Notes under the pieces: model-generated
Databases searched by the model: none
What the model saw: only the letters and a program-made list of their open reading frames with translations
Told to the model about the DNA's origin: nothing
Assembly (NCBI RefSeq): GCF_041146795.1
Contig: NC_135174.1
Location: forward strand, 22,778,878 to 22,842,877
From: Maylandia zebra
Taxonomy: Eukaryota > Chordata > Actinopteri > Cichliformes > Cichlidae
DNA length: 64,000 nucleotides
Direction: 5' to 3'
Shown here: piece by piece, positions 34,650-47,818 of the stretch
How the letters are laid out: the number at the start of each line of letters is the position of its first letter
Numbering within the stretch: position 1 is the stretch's first letter
Program-made: the position numbers and the translations under genes

Positions 34650-37400
34650 TGAAATTCTTTGGTTTGTGAGTGATTACTACAAATGAGCAACACAATGGAC
34701 ATAAGGATAAGAAGTGAAGGGTAAGAGTTTTCTATGTGCAAAGACATGCTTTTTGGGTTCATTCGTCATTCTAAATTGAATCTAAATATTTTTTATGTGT
34801 CTTATCGAATTCACAGCCTCAGACATCTGTGAGACCCAAGTCGAGATATTTTCCACACTCTCCTTCAGACATACTCGTACTACTGGAAAAACTCTGTTGT
34901 TTAGGTCAGGGAGTTTCCTTGATGTAGCCTTTAGCAAGGCAGTACACACGTTGTCCACTGGTTGGCAGTGAATGCATTATTATTCTCACACCGCTACAAT
35001 CTGACATTACTTTGACTTTGTACAAGAGAATTGGCGTGCTACCATAAGACCAGTTAATGTCTGATCCACTTGGCCATTTGTATTTTCAAATGCACCGCTG
35101 TGGGTAAAGTCAAAAGTACATGTGTAAAAACAGCCTGTTAGCCCTTTGAAGGTTTCGTAACTGTCCAGGGCTCTAGCCTCACTGAGCCCTAGTGTAATAA
35201 CCAGATCAGAAAAGAGATTGATGGATGGATTGATGTTCCTACACACATTGGAGTTGGGGGCCAGTCGAACTATTGCCCAACTCTTTTTGCTTAGTTTGTT
35301 TAGTTCAAGCAAAATAAATACATACATTGACATTTCACTGCAAATAATTGTTATGTACTGGGCAGGTTGCTGGTTACCAACCACTCCGCACATTATGACT
35401 TTAATAAACACAACAAAGGAATATACACGGTAGCTAAGTTAGCTCTCTGCACAAATATGTGTTTTATGTTATTAAGCACGAATCCCTTAAAAATGTACTT
35501 TTGCGCGTTTGTGTTAAAACTATGAATGCACGAATGTGTTTGTAAATGGGTTTTTTATTTAAAAAGTGCTACCTGGAGTAAAGGTCTGAGTCCTTCAAAA
35601 CCTATTACAAAAATCTTCAACAACAGCAACAACAACAAAATAATAAAATGAAAATGTTTCAGAAATACACATTTTATAATTTTGGTCTCTTTTCTAAAAT
35701 GTGTAATTGTTTGGCTACTTTGTTGTTTGAACTTTTGAAGCAACACATCACCTCACTCAACTCGTTCACTGCGGGGGGAAAAACACACACACAACGTTCA
35801 ACTGTATGTAAACTTGGTGAACCACAGTTGTGAGTTTTGGCCATTCAGGCATTGCCATTCAGATGAGCAGGCACATTCTCTCTCATTCACCAAGGGTAAA
35901 AAGGCTCAGCTCACTAGTGGCTTCTACTGCAGTTATTGTTGTCATATTTTCACAGATCTGGATTTGTGTGTAGAAGAAGCAGGAGGGTCACTTGTATTTT
36001 TATGAAAATTGATAAGCCAATAAGTTATAAATAATTTACAAAATAGTCTGTCAAAAGAATTTAATTTAGGTGACATAAACACATGAACACGTTGTTGTTA
36101 ATATTTGGGTGAACGGACTGTAGTAGAATCAATAATGGTTCTTTAAAGCTGATATATTTTGTGCTATTTAAAAGTTCATAAAATTTAATAAAGATGTAAA
36201 GTATTCAAACACTTGTGGCTTTTAACGTCCTTCACCAAAATACCCACGAGGTGAGTGACAATTCAAAAATAAACCTAGCAGCTCTGTGAGGCTGGAAGTG
36301 TGATTTGGCACACAAGTGCAAATAACAGTCAAGGTCCATTCACAAATGAATAGGAAAGCAACCCTCTCAGCCACCAGAGAAGACCTCAATATAGGAGCTC
36401 AAACTGCTTTCCAACCAGATGGTGACGCCTCCAAACCATCATGGTAGATGGCTGCAACTCTCAGACCTGGTTCTGATGGAGGTTTCTTCCTGTAAAAAGA
36501 GAGGTTTGCAAAACTATTAAAATTATTGATAATGCTATCATTAGTTCAACAGATATTTAAATGTAAAGCAGTGGAATTTTGACCTGATTGTGGACATTAT
36601 GATCGGGAAGTTGACGTAGGAATCATCCTCTGCGAAAAATTCATGTTCACACAAAATATTATGCCAGTCTAGCCAAAAGCTATGGGTTTATTTTTTATGT
36701 ATTTCTGTAAATAGTGAGAAATGAATTTAATCTTATTGAAAATTTGTATGTGTAAGAAAACCTGAAAATCTAAAAACCTAAAAATGAGAACAACTGAAAT
36801 ATTTGACATCTCTTCACAATGATGTTGACAGCGTGAGATCTGTTACGTGTTCTAGCTGACCAGAGTAAAAGTTTGTTTGAGTTTATATGAGTCATTTATA
36901 CACTGGGTGTTGTATTTTGTCCTCTAGAATCCACCCCAGTTTTTATTTCCCCACTGCCAGTTTCGAGGGACACTACTAATCATAGGAGCTCAAGGTAAAA
37001 ACATGTTTTCTTCTGGGTCATCTTTACACAGTGAGAACTACACTGGTTATTTGGAATACCAGTTTATCTAAATAGTCCACATGCAGAGATAAAGGTCATT
37101 TTCAGGTCACTATGTCACTGCTTTAAGTCACGTGACATGATGTGATGTTTGTTTGCATACAGTACTATGTTGTCTTTGTCTTGCATGCAAATTAGTGTCA
37201 TGTGAGCAAACTATATGTGTGTGAAAGTGCTGATGGGACTCCCCAAAATCCCCTGTTTTTCATTTACAGTGGAAACTCCAAAGCTAGAGGAGAACTATCC
37301 AGCGCTCAGCCTTTGTTGTGACACGGCTCATTGTCCCTGGAGGTGTGTTGTTTTTGCGTGTGTGTGTACCTGTTTATGTACATCTGCATGTGCTTGGTAT
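34650..37400. other. Intergenic between gprin2 and the protease gene
   Basis: No coding exon recognised. 36430-36500 is a partial minus-strand copy of the 31857 repeat family ('gatggaggtttcttcctgt'). The remainder is AT-rich and unassigned. Confidence 0.45.
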
Positions 37401-37444
37401 AAAAAGCGTGGAACGCAGGCCGGCCGGTGATTCTCTGGAAGACG

Positions 37445-39787
37445 ATGGCTGTACCAGGACCTCCTCTGCTTCTGCTGCTGTCTCTGTTGCTGCCGCTGCT
37501 GTTGAGCAAGGCGTCCCTGCCTGCAGCTGCATACACACTCACCTCTGAACAACAGCCACAGCATAAAATCCTTCACCTGGGTGAGGACTTGAAAACACTT
37601 CTAAATATATGAGGAAAACAAAATATTTGGTGCTCATATTTTCTGCCTTTCTCTTTTTAGACTGGCCTAAGGATTGTGGTATGGCCCACTTCAAGCCCAA
37701 CATGGCTGAAAGGATTGTGTCTGGGAATGAGGCCAGGCCTCACTCTTGGCCCTGGCAGGTTTCTTTGCAGGTAAACCTCTTTGACGTGGCTCAGTATTCA
37801 AAGAATCTGGAGGTCTTACATTGACCTAAAAAGGTCATATCAGTTCTAGACTGTAACTAATCATTATTTTCATTATCATTTTAAGTGATATGTCTAACCT
37901 ATCTGTATTCTTAAGGAGAATTCAATTGTGGTTTAGGGATGGGAATTTTAGGAGCTTCTGAGAATCACTGGTTTATTCAGAAGTGACCATGAAAAGCCTT
38001 TAAAGCACACAGTCTTCACTTTTATTGTCATCTCAAGTAATATTAATCTGCCAAATTGGCCGAAAACAGTCAAAAGTCATAGATGACCTGAACATTTAGC
38101 CAATTACCCAGCACATGCCTTCCACCCAGAACTACATAATTTTTGGACTCTAATTTCCACTCAGGTTTTGGAACACCACACAAGGAGGAAAAATCACAAA
38201 CAAATTTACTTGATCAGCAGATGCAGTTTTGTTTCTGATTCACACCCCAACCAGGCGAGACAGATGGTCGCCCACTCGGAATTTGGAGACTCTCCTCTTT
38301 ACTGTAGCCAATTGCTGCTCACAAGGGAAACTGATGAGTTCCTCTATGTGATATTCAGTTTATTTGCTCTGGAACTTCTTTGCAGAACGTAGTATTTAAA
38401 ATTTACATTTATTAGTGATGAGAGAAATATGTATGACTAGGCTCATTTTTTTTTTTTAAATAAGGAAAGCCGGTTAATTTCAGTATCTGAGCAGTAAGAA
38501 GCCACGTTTTTTGAGCTGGTTGTTTCTCACAGGTTCGGCCTAGAGGAAGTAAACAGTACATTCATGTCTGTGGAGGCACTCTCATCCACAAGACCTGGGT
38601 CCTTACTGCTGCTCATTGCTTCCAAAAGTAAGAAAACATTTAGTACACTTATAATTTCATGCTTATACCAATTCAACAACTACACAAAAACTACACGTGT
38701 TTTTCGTCTATCAGGGGTAAAGCTGAGGATGCTGGGAGCTGGAGGATTGTCCTGGGGAAGCACCAGCTGAAGCGTTCAGAGACTGCAGAGAGGATTATCC
38801 CGGTGAAGAGGATCTACCGGCACGAGAACTTCCGCTATCCCACTCACAGCGAGCTGGACTACGACATTGCCCTGGTTAAGTCTGCCACAGATATCGTCCC
38901 CTCAAACTTCATCCGCTACGCCTGCCTGCCGCGCAAGCAGACCAGCCTCAAACCAGGACACTACTGCTGGGTGACCGGCTGGGGAGACACCCGGGGTGAG
39001 TAGTGCAGAAAGGTACTGAGATGCTGTGCAATGACAGAACTTTGAGCTTAAATCTTAAAAGCAACTTAATGCATTTTTTAGGAAAATTTCTAGGGTCTAG
39101 GGTTATTGGTAGAGGGTTAGTGGTAGAGGAACAGCAACACCTTTTTAAAGAACGATCATGTTTGGTATAATAAGCTAAATATTTTTAGCCTTCTATCTCA
39201 GATTCCAGCTGGTGCTTTAAGGGATGTCAGAAGTATTCATCCACCGAAGAAAATGTCCATTGATATAATGTAAACACAGTTAAAAAGTCAAGAAGAGCAG
39301 AAAGACGTTAAGAGATATAATTTCTTAAATCATGTCATTTTTCAGGTGGGAAGGAGAACGTGTCTCTGGCAGAAGCTCTGAATCAAGCCCGTCTACCAAT
39401 CATTGATTTCAAAACCTGTCGGCAGAAGAAATTCTGGGGAGACCGCGTCCGAGACTCCATGATCTGCGCCGGGTTCAGAGACACCGAGGAACCACCAGCT
39501 GCATGCCAGGTAGGACTACACTTTTAACTATCCTGAAGTCAAATTTCATCCACCAGACTCAATTCTCATCTCATCTTCCAACACCTGTCTCCATCCTCCT
39601 TTCTCAGGGTGACTCTGGCGGTCCTCTGCTGTGCCAGCTGGACCGGGACCGCTGGGAGGTGCACGGCGTGGTGAGTTTCGGCCCCATCGGTTGCACTGTG
39701 GAGAACAAACCCAGCGTCTTCACCCGCACCGTCGCCTACATCCCCTGGATCGAGGCAACGCGCATCAGGGACTTCTTCCTGCACTGA
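37445..39787 (+). CDS. Secreted chymotrypsin-fold serine protease (S1A), elastase/chymotrypsin-like
   Basis: Exons with matching phases: 37445-37580, 37661-37770, 38533-38627, 38715-38995, 39346-39509, 39608-39787. A Leu-rich signal peptide ([20 protein letters not shown]) and propeptide precede the activation site RIVSGNE. Propeptide Cys (DCGMAHF) probably pairs with the Cys in YACLP, as in chymotrypsin. The catalytic triad is complete: His in LTAAHC, Asp in YDIALV, Ser in GDSGGP. Cleavage after Arg would activate it. The residue six before the Ser (position 189, chymotrypsin numbering) is Ala; by motif position 216 is Gly and 226 is Ser (NKPSVFTRT). This is neither trypsin (Asp189) nor typical chymotrypsin (Ser189), so specificity cannot be named. 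Family is certain; orthologue not recognised. Its 3' end meets timm23. Confidence 0.93.
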
Positions 39788-39984
39788 GCGCTCGCAGCAA
39801 GCATAAGCTCTGCCGTTAAATGTCCGACGTCTACAGACAGTCTCACAGCCAGTTCTTTCCACTTCATGATGTTAATTCATGTTCTGAATGTGTTGTCATC
39901 TTCTTACAGTATATACTTATACTCTGGTGAAGCACTGCATAGTACACACTGCTCACCACCTTTTACATCCAATCTCATTTATGC

Positions 39985-39990
39985 AATAAA
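39985..39990 (+). terminator. Poly(A) signal of the protease gene
   Basis: AATAAA about 200 bases past the stop. Confidence 0.6.
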
Positions 39991-40035
39991 ATTGGTTAAA
40001 AGCAAAAGCTCTGAACCGCTCCTTTGTTTTTGTTT

Positions 40036-40041
40036 TTTATT
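40036..40041 (-). terminator. timm23: Candidate poly(A) signal of timm23
   Basis: AATAAA on the minus strand, 46 bases from the opposing signal of the protease gene. Confidence 0.45.
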
Positions 40042-40754
40042 TTAATCTATAATACAGTGGGTTTGATGGACACATTAACAGCATGCACTTCAAGGTACAG
40101 TTTACAGAGATTTCTTCTTCCACAGTGGGCCAGAAGCCAATACGTTTCAATAAATAGAAGAGTAAACTGACCCCAAGGCTTCCCTCTGACTGCAGGTCTG
40201 AGCTGTTCTTCTATTACAGAAGAGTCTTTCAGTCCAACATGAATCAGAACATGAATCTGTTGTTATTCAAGGGCTAAACAACACGACAGATGTTGGAGGT
40301 CATCTTACAAATTGACTCACTGAACTCAAATATCATGGGTGTTTAAAATCTAGCGTAACATTAACAATCATCACAAAAAGTCATATTTTTATACCGCATC
40401 CTCACAGAGTGCTCTCATTACTGATCAGATCAGTGACAGGAACACCTCAGAGAATCAACATAAATGAAAGGAGAACTGTCACTGGATGGTCTACGTCTGG
40501 ATTTCATTTTAATTCAGTTCAAAACTTTTCCAAGACACATCTCATAGTTCCCAGAATGCTCCTGGAAAACAGCTATGATGGGAAACCAGTGAACTGCGAC
40601 CAATTCGCACCATGAAAAAACCCAAAAAATCAAACAAAAAAGAAAAAAAAAAGAAAAAGCATTTGACCAGAGTCTAATGTCTTTTAGCGCTGTGGTTAAA
40701 GGCTGTGTCCTCAAAATATTTGGCCCTAATGTTGAAGCAGCTGTGTGGGGGAGT

Positions 40755-43700
40755 TTAGTACAGCCTCGATGAAGGAGAGCCGGTGAGATGGTCCCAGTTG
40801 TTGTAGAGAGCGTAAGCACCAGACAAGGCTAAACCGACCAGACCTCCACGGGCTACGCCCTTTAATCCACCTGAGAAAACAAACAGAGTGAGTCATACGG
40901 CTTAACATGCATCACAATAATCATTTTAATTACAGTAAACAATAATTGCTTCAGCTTAGCCAAAGTACCAGGTGGGCAAAGATAAACCTAATACTTCAAA
41001 CAGCATGAAGTAAATTAATAACACAAAGTTTAGGTGCTTTCCAAAGATAATCTCAGTGCCTGCGCATTCACTGTACTGCCCTTTGTAAGTCACAACATGC
41101 CCACACAACATTTATACAGCATAAGATGAAAAAGTCAGTGCAGTATTAATGATTACGACATGTGGTTCAAAATTTAGCCTTGATTTAATATAAAGAATCC
41201 CTGCTAACAGCTTTTCAAATAAGAGAATAAGAACACTGTATGTGTCACATTTAACAAATTCTTTTGAACAAACTATCATTTTAATAGGATTTTAAACGTC
41301 TGCTAACTGACAACTTAAACCAGCATCTTCACTGGCCCTTTTATTTAGTACACCTGTTCACCTGCTTGTTAACGCAACTGTCTAATCCGCCAGCTGAATG
41401 GCAACAGTCACCAGATCTCCATCCAACAGACCACCTAAGTGGTGAGTCATCGTGGAAGTGCAGCTGACAAATGCACAGCAACTGTGTGATACTATCATGT
41501 CAGTGTGGACTAAAATCTCCAGGACGTTGTTGAATCGATGCCACGAACAATTAAGGCAGCTCTGAAAGTAAAATGGGGTCCAAGTCTGTACCGGCAAGGC
41601 TTACCTAACAAACTGAGCATTTCCATACATGTTTGCGTTTACTTTGTTTATGTTGTCACCCATTTCGTAAACAAGGACCTAAGAAATTTTCAGTCTTTAT
41701 CAAACTGCAGAGCAAAATAAATGACAAATAACTGATGAACACCAACATTGGTAAATGCCATTTTGCTTGCTGACAGCCTGATATTTGCTAAAACTAATGT
41801 TTGGATCATTTATTTGTAAAAACTAATATTTAAAAGGTTAAAAACACACAGAGGTACATTAATATACATTAATGCCAGATATAAAGTAGAAGCAGAAAAA
41901 AGGAAAAGACACCAACCGCCGGATTTAAAGAGCATCCCCGTTAATGTCCCAGCAGCCACTGTGTTGATATCGTCTTCTGCTCCTCTGGCTTTCTCTATTG
42001 CAACACCAAAAGCACTATACAGCAAGGCTGCAGTGACATAAAGAAAAACAAAATAATTAAAGTATGATTATATACTGATTTAGAAAACTTAAAATCCTAT
42101 AAATACATCCATCCATTTAAATCAGTAACACTAAGATCTTCCAACCATGGGATTCATAGATATTCTTGTTACAGTAACACCTCTACATCATTTTTAAGTA
42201 ACAATAAAGCTTTACCAATAGAGCCCAGAGTGTTGGCCCATGAAGCGCCCTGCCTTGTCACCATGTTGAGAATCCTGGGAAGGGAAGATAAACATTTGAA
42301 CAATATGCAACCCAAATCCAAGCGTAAAACCATTCGATAAACTGAATTCTGTAACCAAACTTACTGTACGTTACGTGGTTTGGACCATGCCATGTCTCTG
42401 GTCTCCTTCAAGCCCATTCTAAGGCCATTTAAAGCCCCAAATGTCGCCCCTGCATTTCAAACAAGGATGCAGAACAGGTCAACAAAGAGTCAGTGAAAGA
42501 ATTATTTCACACTATTCCACCTGCATCATGCTTTGGGTTTAATAAATAACATGGACAGATTTATATGCCATTAACTGTGTGTGTTCTTGTTGCATTTGTG
42601 TTTCTATGCCCACACTTTATGTCTGTCTCTTGTGTTTTTGTTGTTTTGTTTTGCTTTTTAAACATAGCTGAAGCTCAAGGTCTGGAAGATAACCAAAACT
42701 GTCACCCTCATATGACAGGAAATTGGTTAACACGTTCAGAAACAACCTAGGAACCACCAAGGCTCAAGCCTACCATGAACTGGAAACCGAAACACCAGCC
42801 TCACTGTCCATAAGTCAAATTCAATGTAAAAGCCAGTTTTACATTACCATGGGCTGAGAAAGTGCCAACCATGAAAGATCCCCTGCTCCAAAAACCTTCA
42901 AGCTCGTCTTAAATTTGCAGTTACCCATATGAACATATCTGTAAATGTTACATGAATATGTTCCAAAGTTACAGACTCTGCTTAAAAGCCAGGTCCATGC
43001 GGGAAACAGCAAATAAACTCTATCAATTCTGCCAAGAAGTGTCATCAAATATCCAGCCACAGTTATACCAGAAGCTTGTTGATGGAAACCAAAAGCATCT
43101 GATCCAGGTGGAACTTGCTAACCAAATAATAGCTGGTATACTATATTTGAGCCTCTACGTGCAATTTAGACTCTGTCAAAAATAAATTAAATCTTGATTT
43201 CACTAAAGATGTATGCAGTGCAATCATTCCTCCTTTATGTAATCTTCTGACCACAGCTGTCGCTCTCAACAGAAAAAAATGTAGATCAATTGGACAGACA
43301 AAACAAGGACATCAACATACTTGTACTTAGTCTGTACTATACAGTACTTTAATTTGTATTTCCAAGTCATATTCAGCATTAAACCCGTTTTGTCAGTGTA
43401 CCAGTTTCTTACCAGTCATGCAGGAGCCTCCGATGGTAAAGAAAGCCAATTCAAATCTTCCTCTTGTCTTATTGGCCCCTGTAGGTAAGATGAATTCATC
43501 TGTGTCCTAAAACACAAGATTCAAACAGTGATGCCCGGAAAAAAAATCCAAAACATTCTCACTCACAGCAAAGAAAAGGAGACAGACTCAGCTTTACCTG
43601 AACCAGAAAACGTGGGTCCACGTTCAGATAAGGGGACAATGGGCTCATTCCAGTCACTGTAATGTAAACGATCAATTATCGACCGAGTTGATTTTTCAGA

Positions 43701-43881
43701 TACTGAATGACAGTACAGCAACACTGAAGTAATGTAACAGCAGCTAGCATCACAGTTAGATTACATGACACTTACGTGGGACACCTGCGAGCTCTGTGTT
43801 GGAGTATTGAGGTGCACCCCCTCCAAAAAGACTCCCCAGGCCTGCTTTAACACCCCCTGATCCTTGTGAGTTGTTATCCAT
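40755..43881 (-). CDS. timm23: Mitochondrial import inner membrane translocase subunit Tim23
   Basis: Channel-forming core of the TIM23 complex, which moves presequence proteins across or into the mitochondrial inner membrane. Exons in coding order: 43881-43776, 43656-43598, 43506-43413, 42449-42365, 42274-42216, 42027-41917, 40870-40755; 209 residues, the normal vertebrate length. N-terminal part: MDNNSQGSGG, a Gly-rich segment, SPLSPYLNVDPRFLVQDTDE and FILPTGANKTRGR. The membrane part has four hydrophobic segments, including FELAFFTIGGSCMTGATFGA and TVAAGTLTGMLFKSGGGLKG, the glycine-rich Tim17/22/23 pattern. It ends NWDHLTGSPSSRLY. The last intron's donor is GTTGGT, non-optimal but required by frame. 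Two introns carry Tc1-like scraps. All residues expected are present. Confidence 0.97.
41337..41620 (+). mobile_element. Internally deleted Tc1-like element in a timm23 intron
   Basis: The left part has 'gtacacctgttcacctgctt', as at 9556. The right part encodes a decayed Tc1 transposase C-terminus, readable as MPRTIKAALKVKWGPSLYRQ. Terminal and transposase-end pieces lie only about 150 bases apart, so most of the gene is gone. Confidence 0.65.
42660..43190 (+). mobile_element. Degenerate Tc1-family transposase remnant in timm23 intron 3
   Basis: Two blocks fit Tc1 transposase: an N-terminal/DNA-binding part (NNLGTTKAQAYHELETETPA) near 42740 and a C-terminal part (LYQKLVDGNQKHLIQVELAN) near 43065. 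The catalytic middle is missing. Stops and indels show long decay. Confidence 0.65.
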
Positions 43882-43884
43882 GCT

Positions 43885-44200
43885 TGGATAAATGTTCCGA
43901 GTGTCAAACAGGAGGCTGAAGGGGAGCTGCTACAGCAGCCGACTGGCTAACGTTAGCAAGATATGTCGAAACCCTTAAGCTATTAGACAAACGTATATCA
44001 GACGAGCTCCTGAATTCACTGCTGTCAAAAGGAAACGTCAACACAGGTCGTATTTGTTGGTCTTGCTGGATTTTTGGAGCGAAAACTACGTCTTTTTTGC
44101 TTCGATATTACCAATCTCGCGTTATCGTCATGCCTCTGACCTCCAGCAGCACGCTCCGCCGTAAAGCGATGACCGGTGCTGCACTGTCGTTACGTCATCA
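43885..44200 (-). promoter_or_regulatory. timm23: Probable timm23 promoter region
   Basis: GC-richer DNA immediately upstream of the start codon, with CpGs and a TCTCGCG motif at 44115-44121, a partial match to the TCTCGCGAGA element of housekeeping promoters. The transcription start is not determined. Confidence 0.35.
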
Positions 44201-44505
44201 AAACCCACAGTAACTTGTGAAAAATGAGAGAAAAAATCGGCTCAGACTTATTTTTAACACCAAAAGTTCGTACTACTGCGTATCTATTAGTGATAAGTCG
44301 ACTAAAAAGTCTTTCTGATGTCGTTAATAAAACCACGGTTTTACGACAGTTCAACGGATCTGGGATCTGTTGACTTAACTGAAGGGCAAACTTGAGGAGC
44401 AGGCAGAGCATAAAAAACTGACTGCATGGTAGTTGTGGACACGAGATCCTTTTAACCTATGGAAATTCAGAATTTCAACCCTATAGAGATCATATAATAT
44501 AATAA

Positions 44506-44559
44506 TATATGTAATATTCTGATAAATCAGAATTCTGATGAATCAGAATATTACATATA
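44506..44559. repeat. Near-perfect 54-bp palindrome
   Basis: It is centred on GAATTC at 44530-44535. Left arm TATATGTAATATTCTGAT; right arm ends ATCAGAATATTACATATA. Only two symmetrically placed base pairs do not match. Each half holds its own smaller palindrome (TTCTGAT..ATCAGAA). Confidence 0.9.
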
Positions 44560-44740
44560 CCAGTGACAGACTTTGTGATACTTTGTGAAACTACTCTAAG
44601 GTAGTAGTATCCAATAAGACAATGTGGTTATTATGGTATATAACATATTTACACACAAACCTGCATATCACCAGTCACAGCCAACTGCTTCATGGTACTT
44701 GGTGAAGCTATTGTAATCTCAAGTAAGATAATTTGGCAAA
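44560..44740. repeat. Diverged tandem pair beside the palindrome
   Basis: The stretches starting 'ccagtgacag' (44559) and 'ccagtcacag' (about 44670) share order and spacing of motifs up to 'gataatttgg', about 110 bases apart. Similarity is moderate. Confidence 0.4.
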
Positions 44741-46400
44741 TGATTTATACATTTCTTCAAATATTTAAGTTAATGTAAGTTCGGTCACACAGTTTTGTCT
44801 AAACCCAAATATGTTATGTTATTCTCTTGCATAGTACTGAATGGGCAAGCTTCCATACAAGAGCCAAGTAGACCACTGCAAAAAGAAACAAGAAAAAAAA
44901 AAATAGATCTACCAAAAATGAAATGATAAAATATTGACGCAGAAATTTTAAATATATAATACAAAGTGAAAAAACATTAGAACTACTGGTGGTACAGTTT
45001 TTTTCTTACATGTAATGAAATCAAAATTAAGTAAATCAAATCAAAATTAAGTAAATCACAAATATTGAATTACTAAATCATTTTTAGCATTAATAAGACT
45101 AACAGGGAAAATAAACACCAATATATGCAACTTAAGTATAATAAAAACTGCTAAAAGGTAAAAAAAAAAAAAAACGTAAAATTACACATATTTAACTATT
45201 ATAGCCTGAAAATGTCTGAAATACGAAATAAGTACGGTTCACAGATCCATCAAAAAATGTTCTTACCATTGCTTGCACTAGTTTCAGGTGAACAGGGCCT
45301 GTGATCAAATAAGGTGCCACCATTTTTATGCCACAAAAAATAGAACAACTTTACCACTGTTAGTTTCAATGTTATGACCGCAGGTGTGGGAGTTGGTAGG
45401 GGGTAGAAAAATTCAATTTCCTGAAAGAACACTGAGGTGTGAAATACCCCAGGTCACTGCTGATTGATTGCATGCAATAATGTCATTATCTGTCACATAG
45501 CCTGATCTTTGCTGATTGGCTAGGATAAATCCATATTGTTCTGCAGCCAGCCTCATGATTCCTTGCATAATAAAAGCAGATATAGAATGTTTTTAAGATA
45601 GAAACTGCATTGGTAGTACAAGAATATATTCCGTGTAAGTAAAAGTAATTATATGAAAATGTCAATAATGGTCAAATATAATAAAAAAAAGAGAAAGAGG
45701 AACAATCAAGTAATCTGTTTTAACATTCTGCTACTCCTGGTAATAATGATTATACAGTATAAACTGGTAAATATATAATATTGTTCTTGCACTTGAAAAC
45801 AAGTTTGACTTCATGATTTGTAAGTATCCATTGTCAGCTTCAAAAATGCTTTAATGAGCAATTTGCAAATATACCAACAATTATTTTATGTACAAAATAC
45901 TCACGGCACACTTCTTTTTATTTAATGGGTATAAAAACTTGAACGTCTTAAAAATCCAATCATTATGCCTCATTGTCTGAGAGACACATCTATTGAATGA
46001 ACCGATAACATCACCAGATGAAGTAGATGAATTTCAGATGTTTGACATATGGTGCAATAAAACAAATCAGATGTACAACAGATAACCCCATGATTATTAA
46101 TCATTATTTAATTCTCATAGATTTACTGCAACTTTTACTTATTTTATTTCTAATCTAATCCTTCTATCAGAAGTTTGTGAAATTGTGAAAAAAAAATCCC
46201 CATCAAGACTCATTGTCTTACCTTTCTTGGAACTAGTCATTCAATCAGATAACGAATTGAGCTCTACTGCTGACGCATGCTGTGGGTTTTTTATTTTCCT
46301 GTCTTTTAACTCCTTACCTGTTCGGTTTATTGCAAACATTTCGCGAGTAAAAGGTGCAATTCCTCACATTCGGCACAGGGCGGCAGCAGAGAGCCCACCG
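44741..46400. other. Intergenic, nothing recognised
   Basis: AT-rich with A-runs. No exon or repeat family could be assigned. Confidence 0.45.
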
Positions 46401-47754
46401 TACAGATGAAACCGGTTGCAGAGGGTCAAACCTGCTGGTTCTGGTCCTTTCGGTCCTCGCTCTAATTAGGCTTGATTTAATTAACTGATTAGGTTAAATT
46501 TGTTACCAGTCGTGGCACATACAAGTTAAATTTGCATGACGCCGTTTGCATTTACTTGAAGCAGGGAAGCAGAGCTGAGGAGGTAAAACAACTTCCATGA
46601 CACCTGTCACACCTTTCAGGCCAGCTGGGTGCCCTACCTGTCGTGCAACACATGACGTGCACGTTCAGTGCAGCTCGGACCAGGCCATCTGCTGCTGGCC
46701 AAAGGGATGGAGGCACTGAAGGAATGTAGTGTGTTAAATTTCACGAATAACAGAGCATCTTATTTGGATTCTGCCATTGTATGTGTGTATTCAGAGGGGG
46801 CCAAGTGGAGCGATGAAGTTTGCCATTGTCGCCCAGTGTGGGTGTTTTCAGACTCTCTGGCATGATCTGTGAGTTAGTGTTCTCTGTGTTACTGCCCAGT
46901 GTGCCCACTGTCTTTCCCACAATGCCCCATTCAGCCCTGGGCCTCTCCCCCCCTCTCTCTCAGATTGAGCTGCTACCCATTTTGTGCCTCTGGCTACTCA
47001 TCATCATAGTCATCATCACTGTTGGGCTACAAACCAAATTTTCAGTTGTGGGATAAAATAGCAGTGATGTCATCTTTGTTGTCTTTTTCAGTAAGTCTTG
47101 TTTTCGTCTCCTTCCTCTCCTCTCTTCTTCCTCTCCCTCTCTCTCTCTCTGTCTCTCTGAGCTCCCAAACACAAAAGACAGAGGGGCCACGACAGGACCC
47201 CAGTGTATGCTGGTTGCCAAGGATACAAGGAGACAGTGTTGGGTCTTTAAACTGCCTCAGAAGGGTGTGTGGAGTTAGGGGGAGTTGGCCTTATTTACAT
47301 GGGAAGAGGACAAGAGAGGGAGAGAGAGGGGTTTGAAATACAACTTTTAAGCAGCTTGTAGGAGTCCTCTGAATTTCAGCTAAAATCATTCCACCGCTCA
47401 GTCATCAAATATTTACCAAGCAGAGGAAATCAGGGGTTGTTCATTATGTGGAGAATGCTGTGCATACATAGCAATGTAAATCAACCTGTCTTTCCTTCTC
47501 ACTTTTTGCTCATTTTCTCACACACACACACACGCACACGCTAACACACTTTGATTGTAAGCTCTGGGAGCCCTGGGCCCCAGTGTTGGCAATGGGGAGC
47601 GCTGACTGCAGAATACATTACCAGATGCTTAAAGAGTGTTTCATACCAGAGAACAAGAATTAAAAAAAAGCACAAAAACTCAAGTGAAAACAGGAAAAAC
47701 GAAGACAAGGGTACACACCCATCCAGACATGCACGCACCCCCACCCATCTCTAT

Positions 47755-47818
<64 letters not shown>

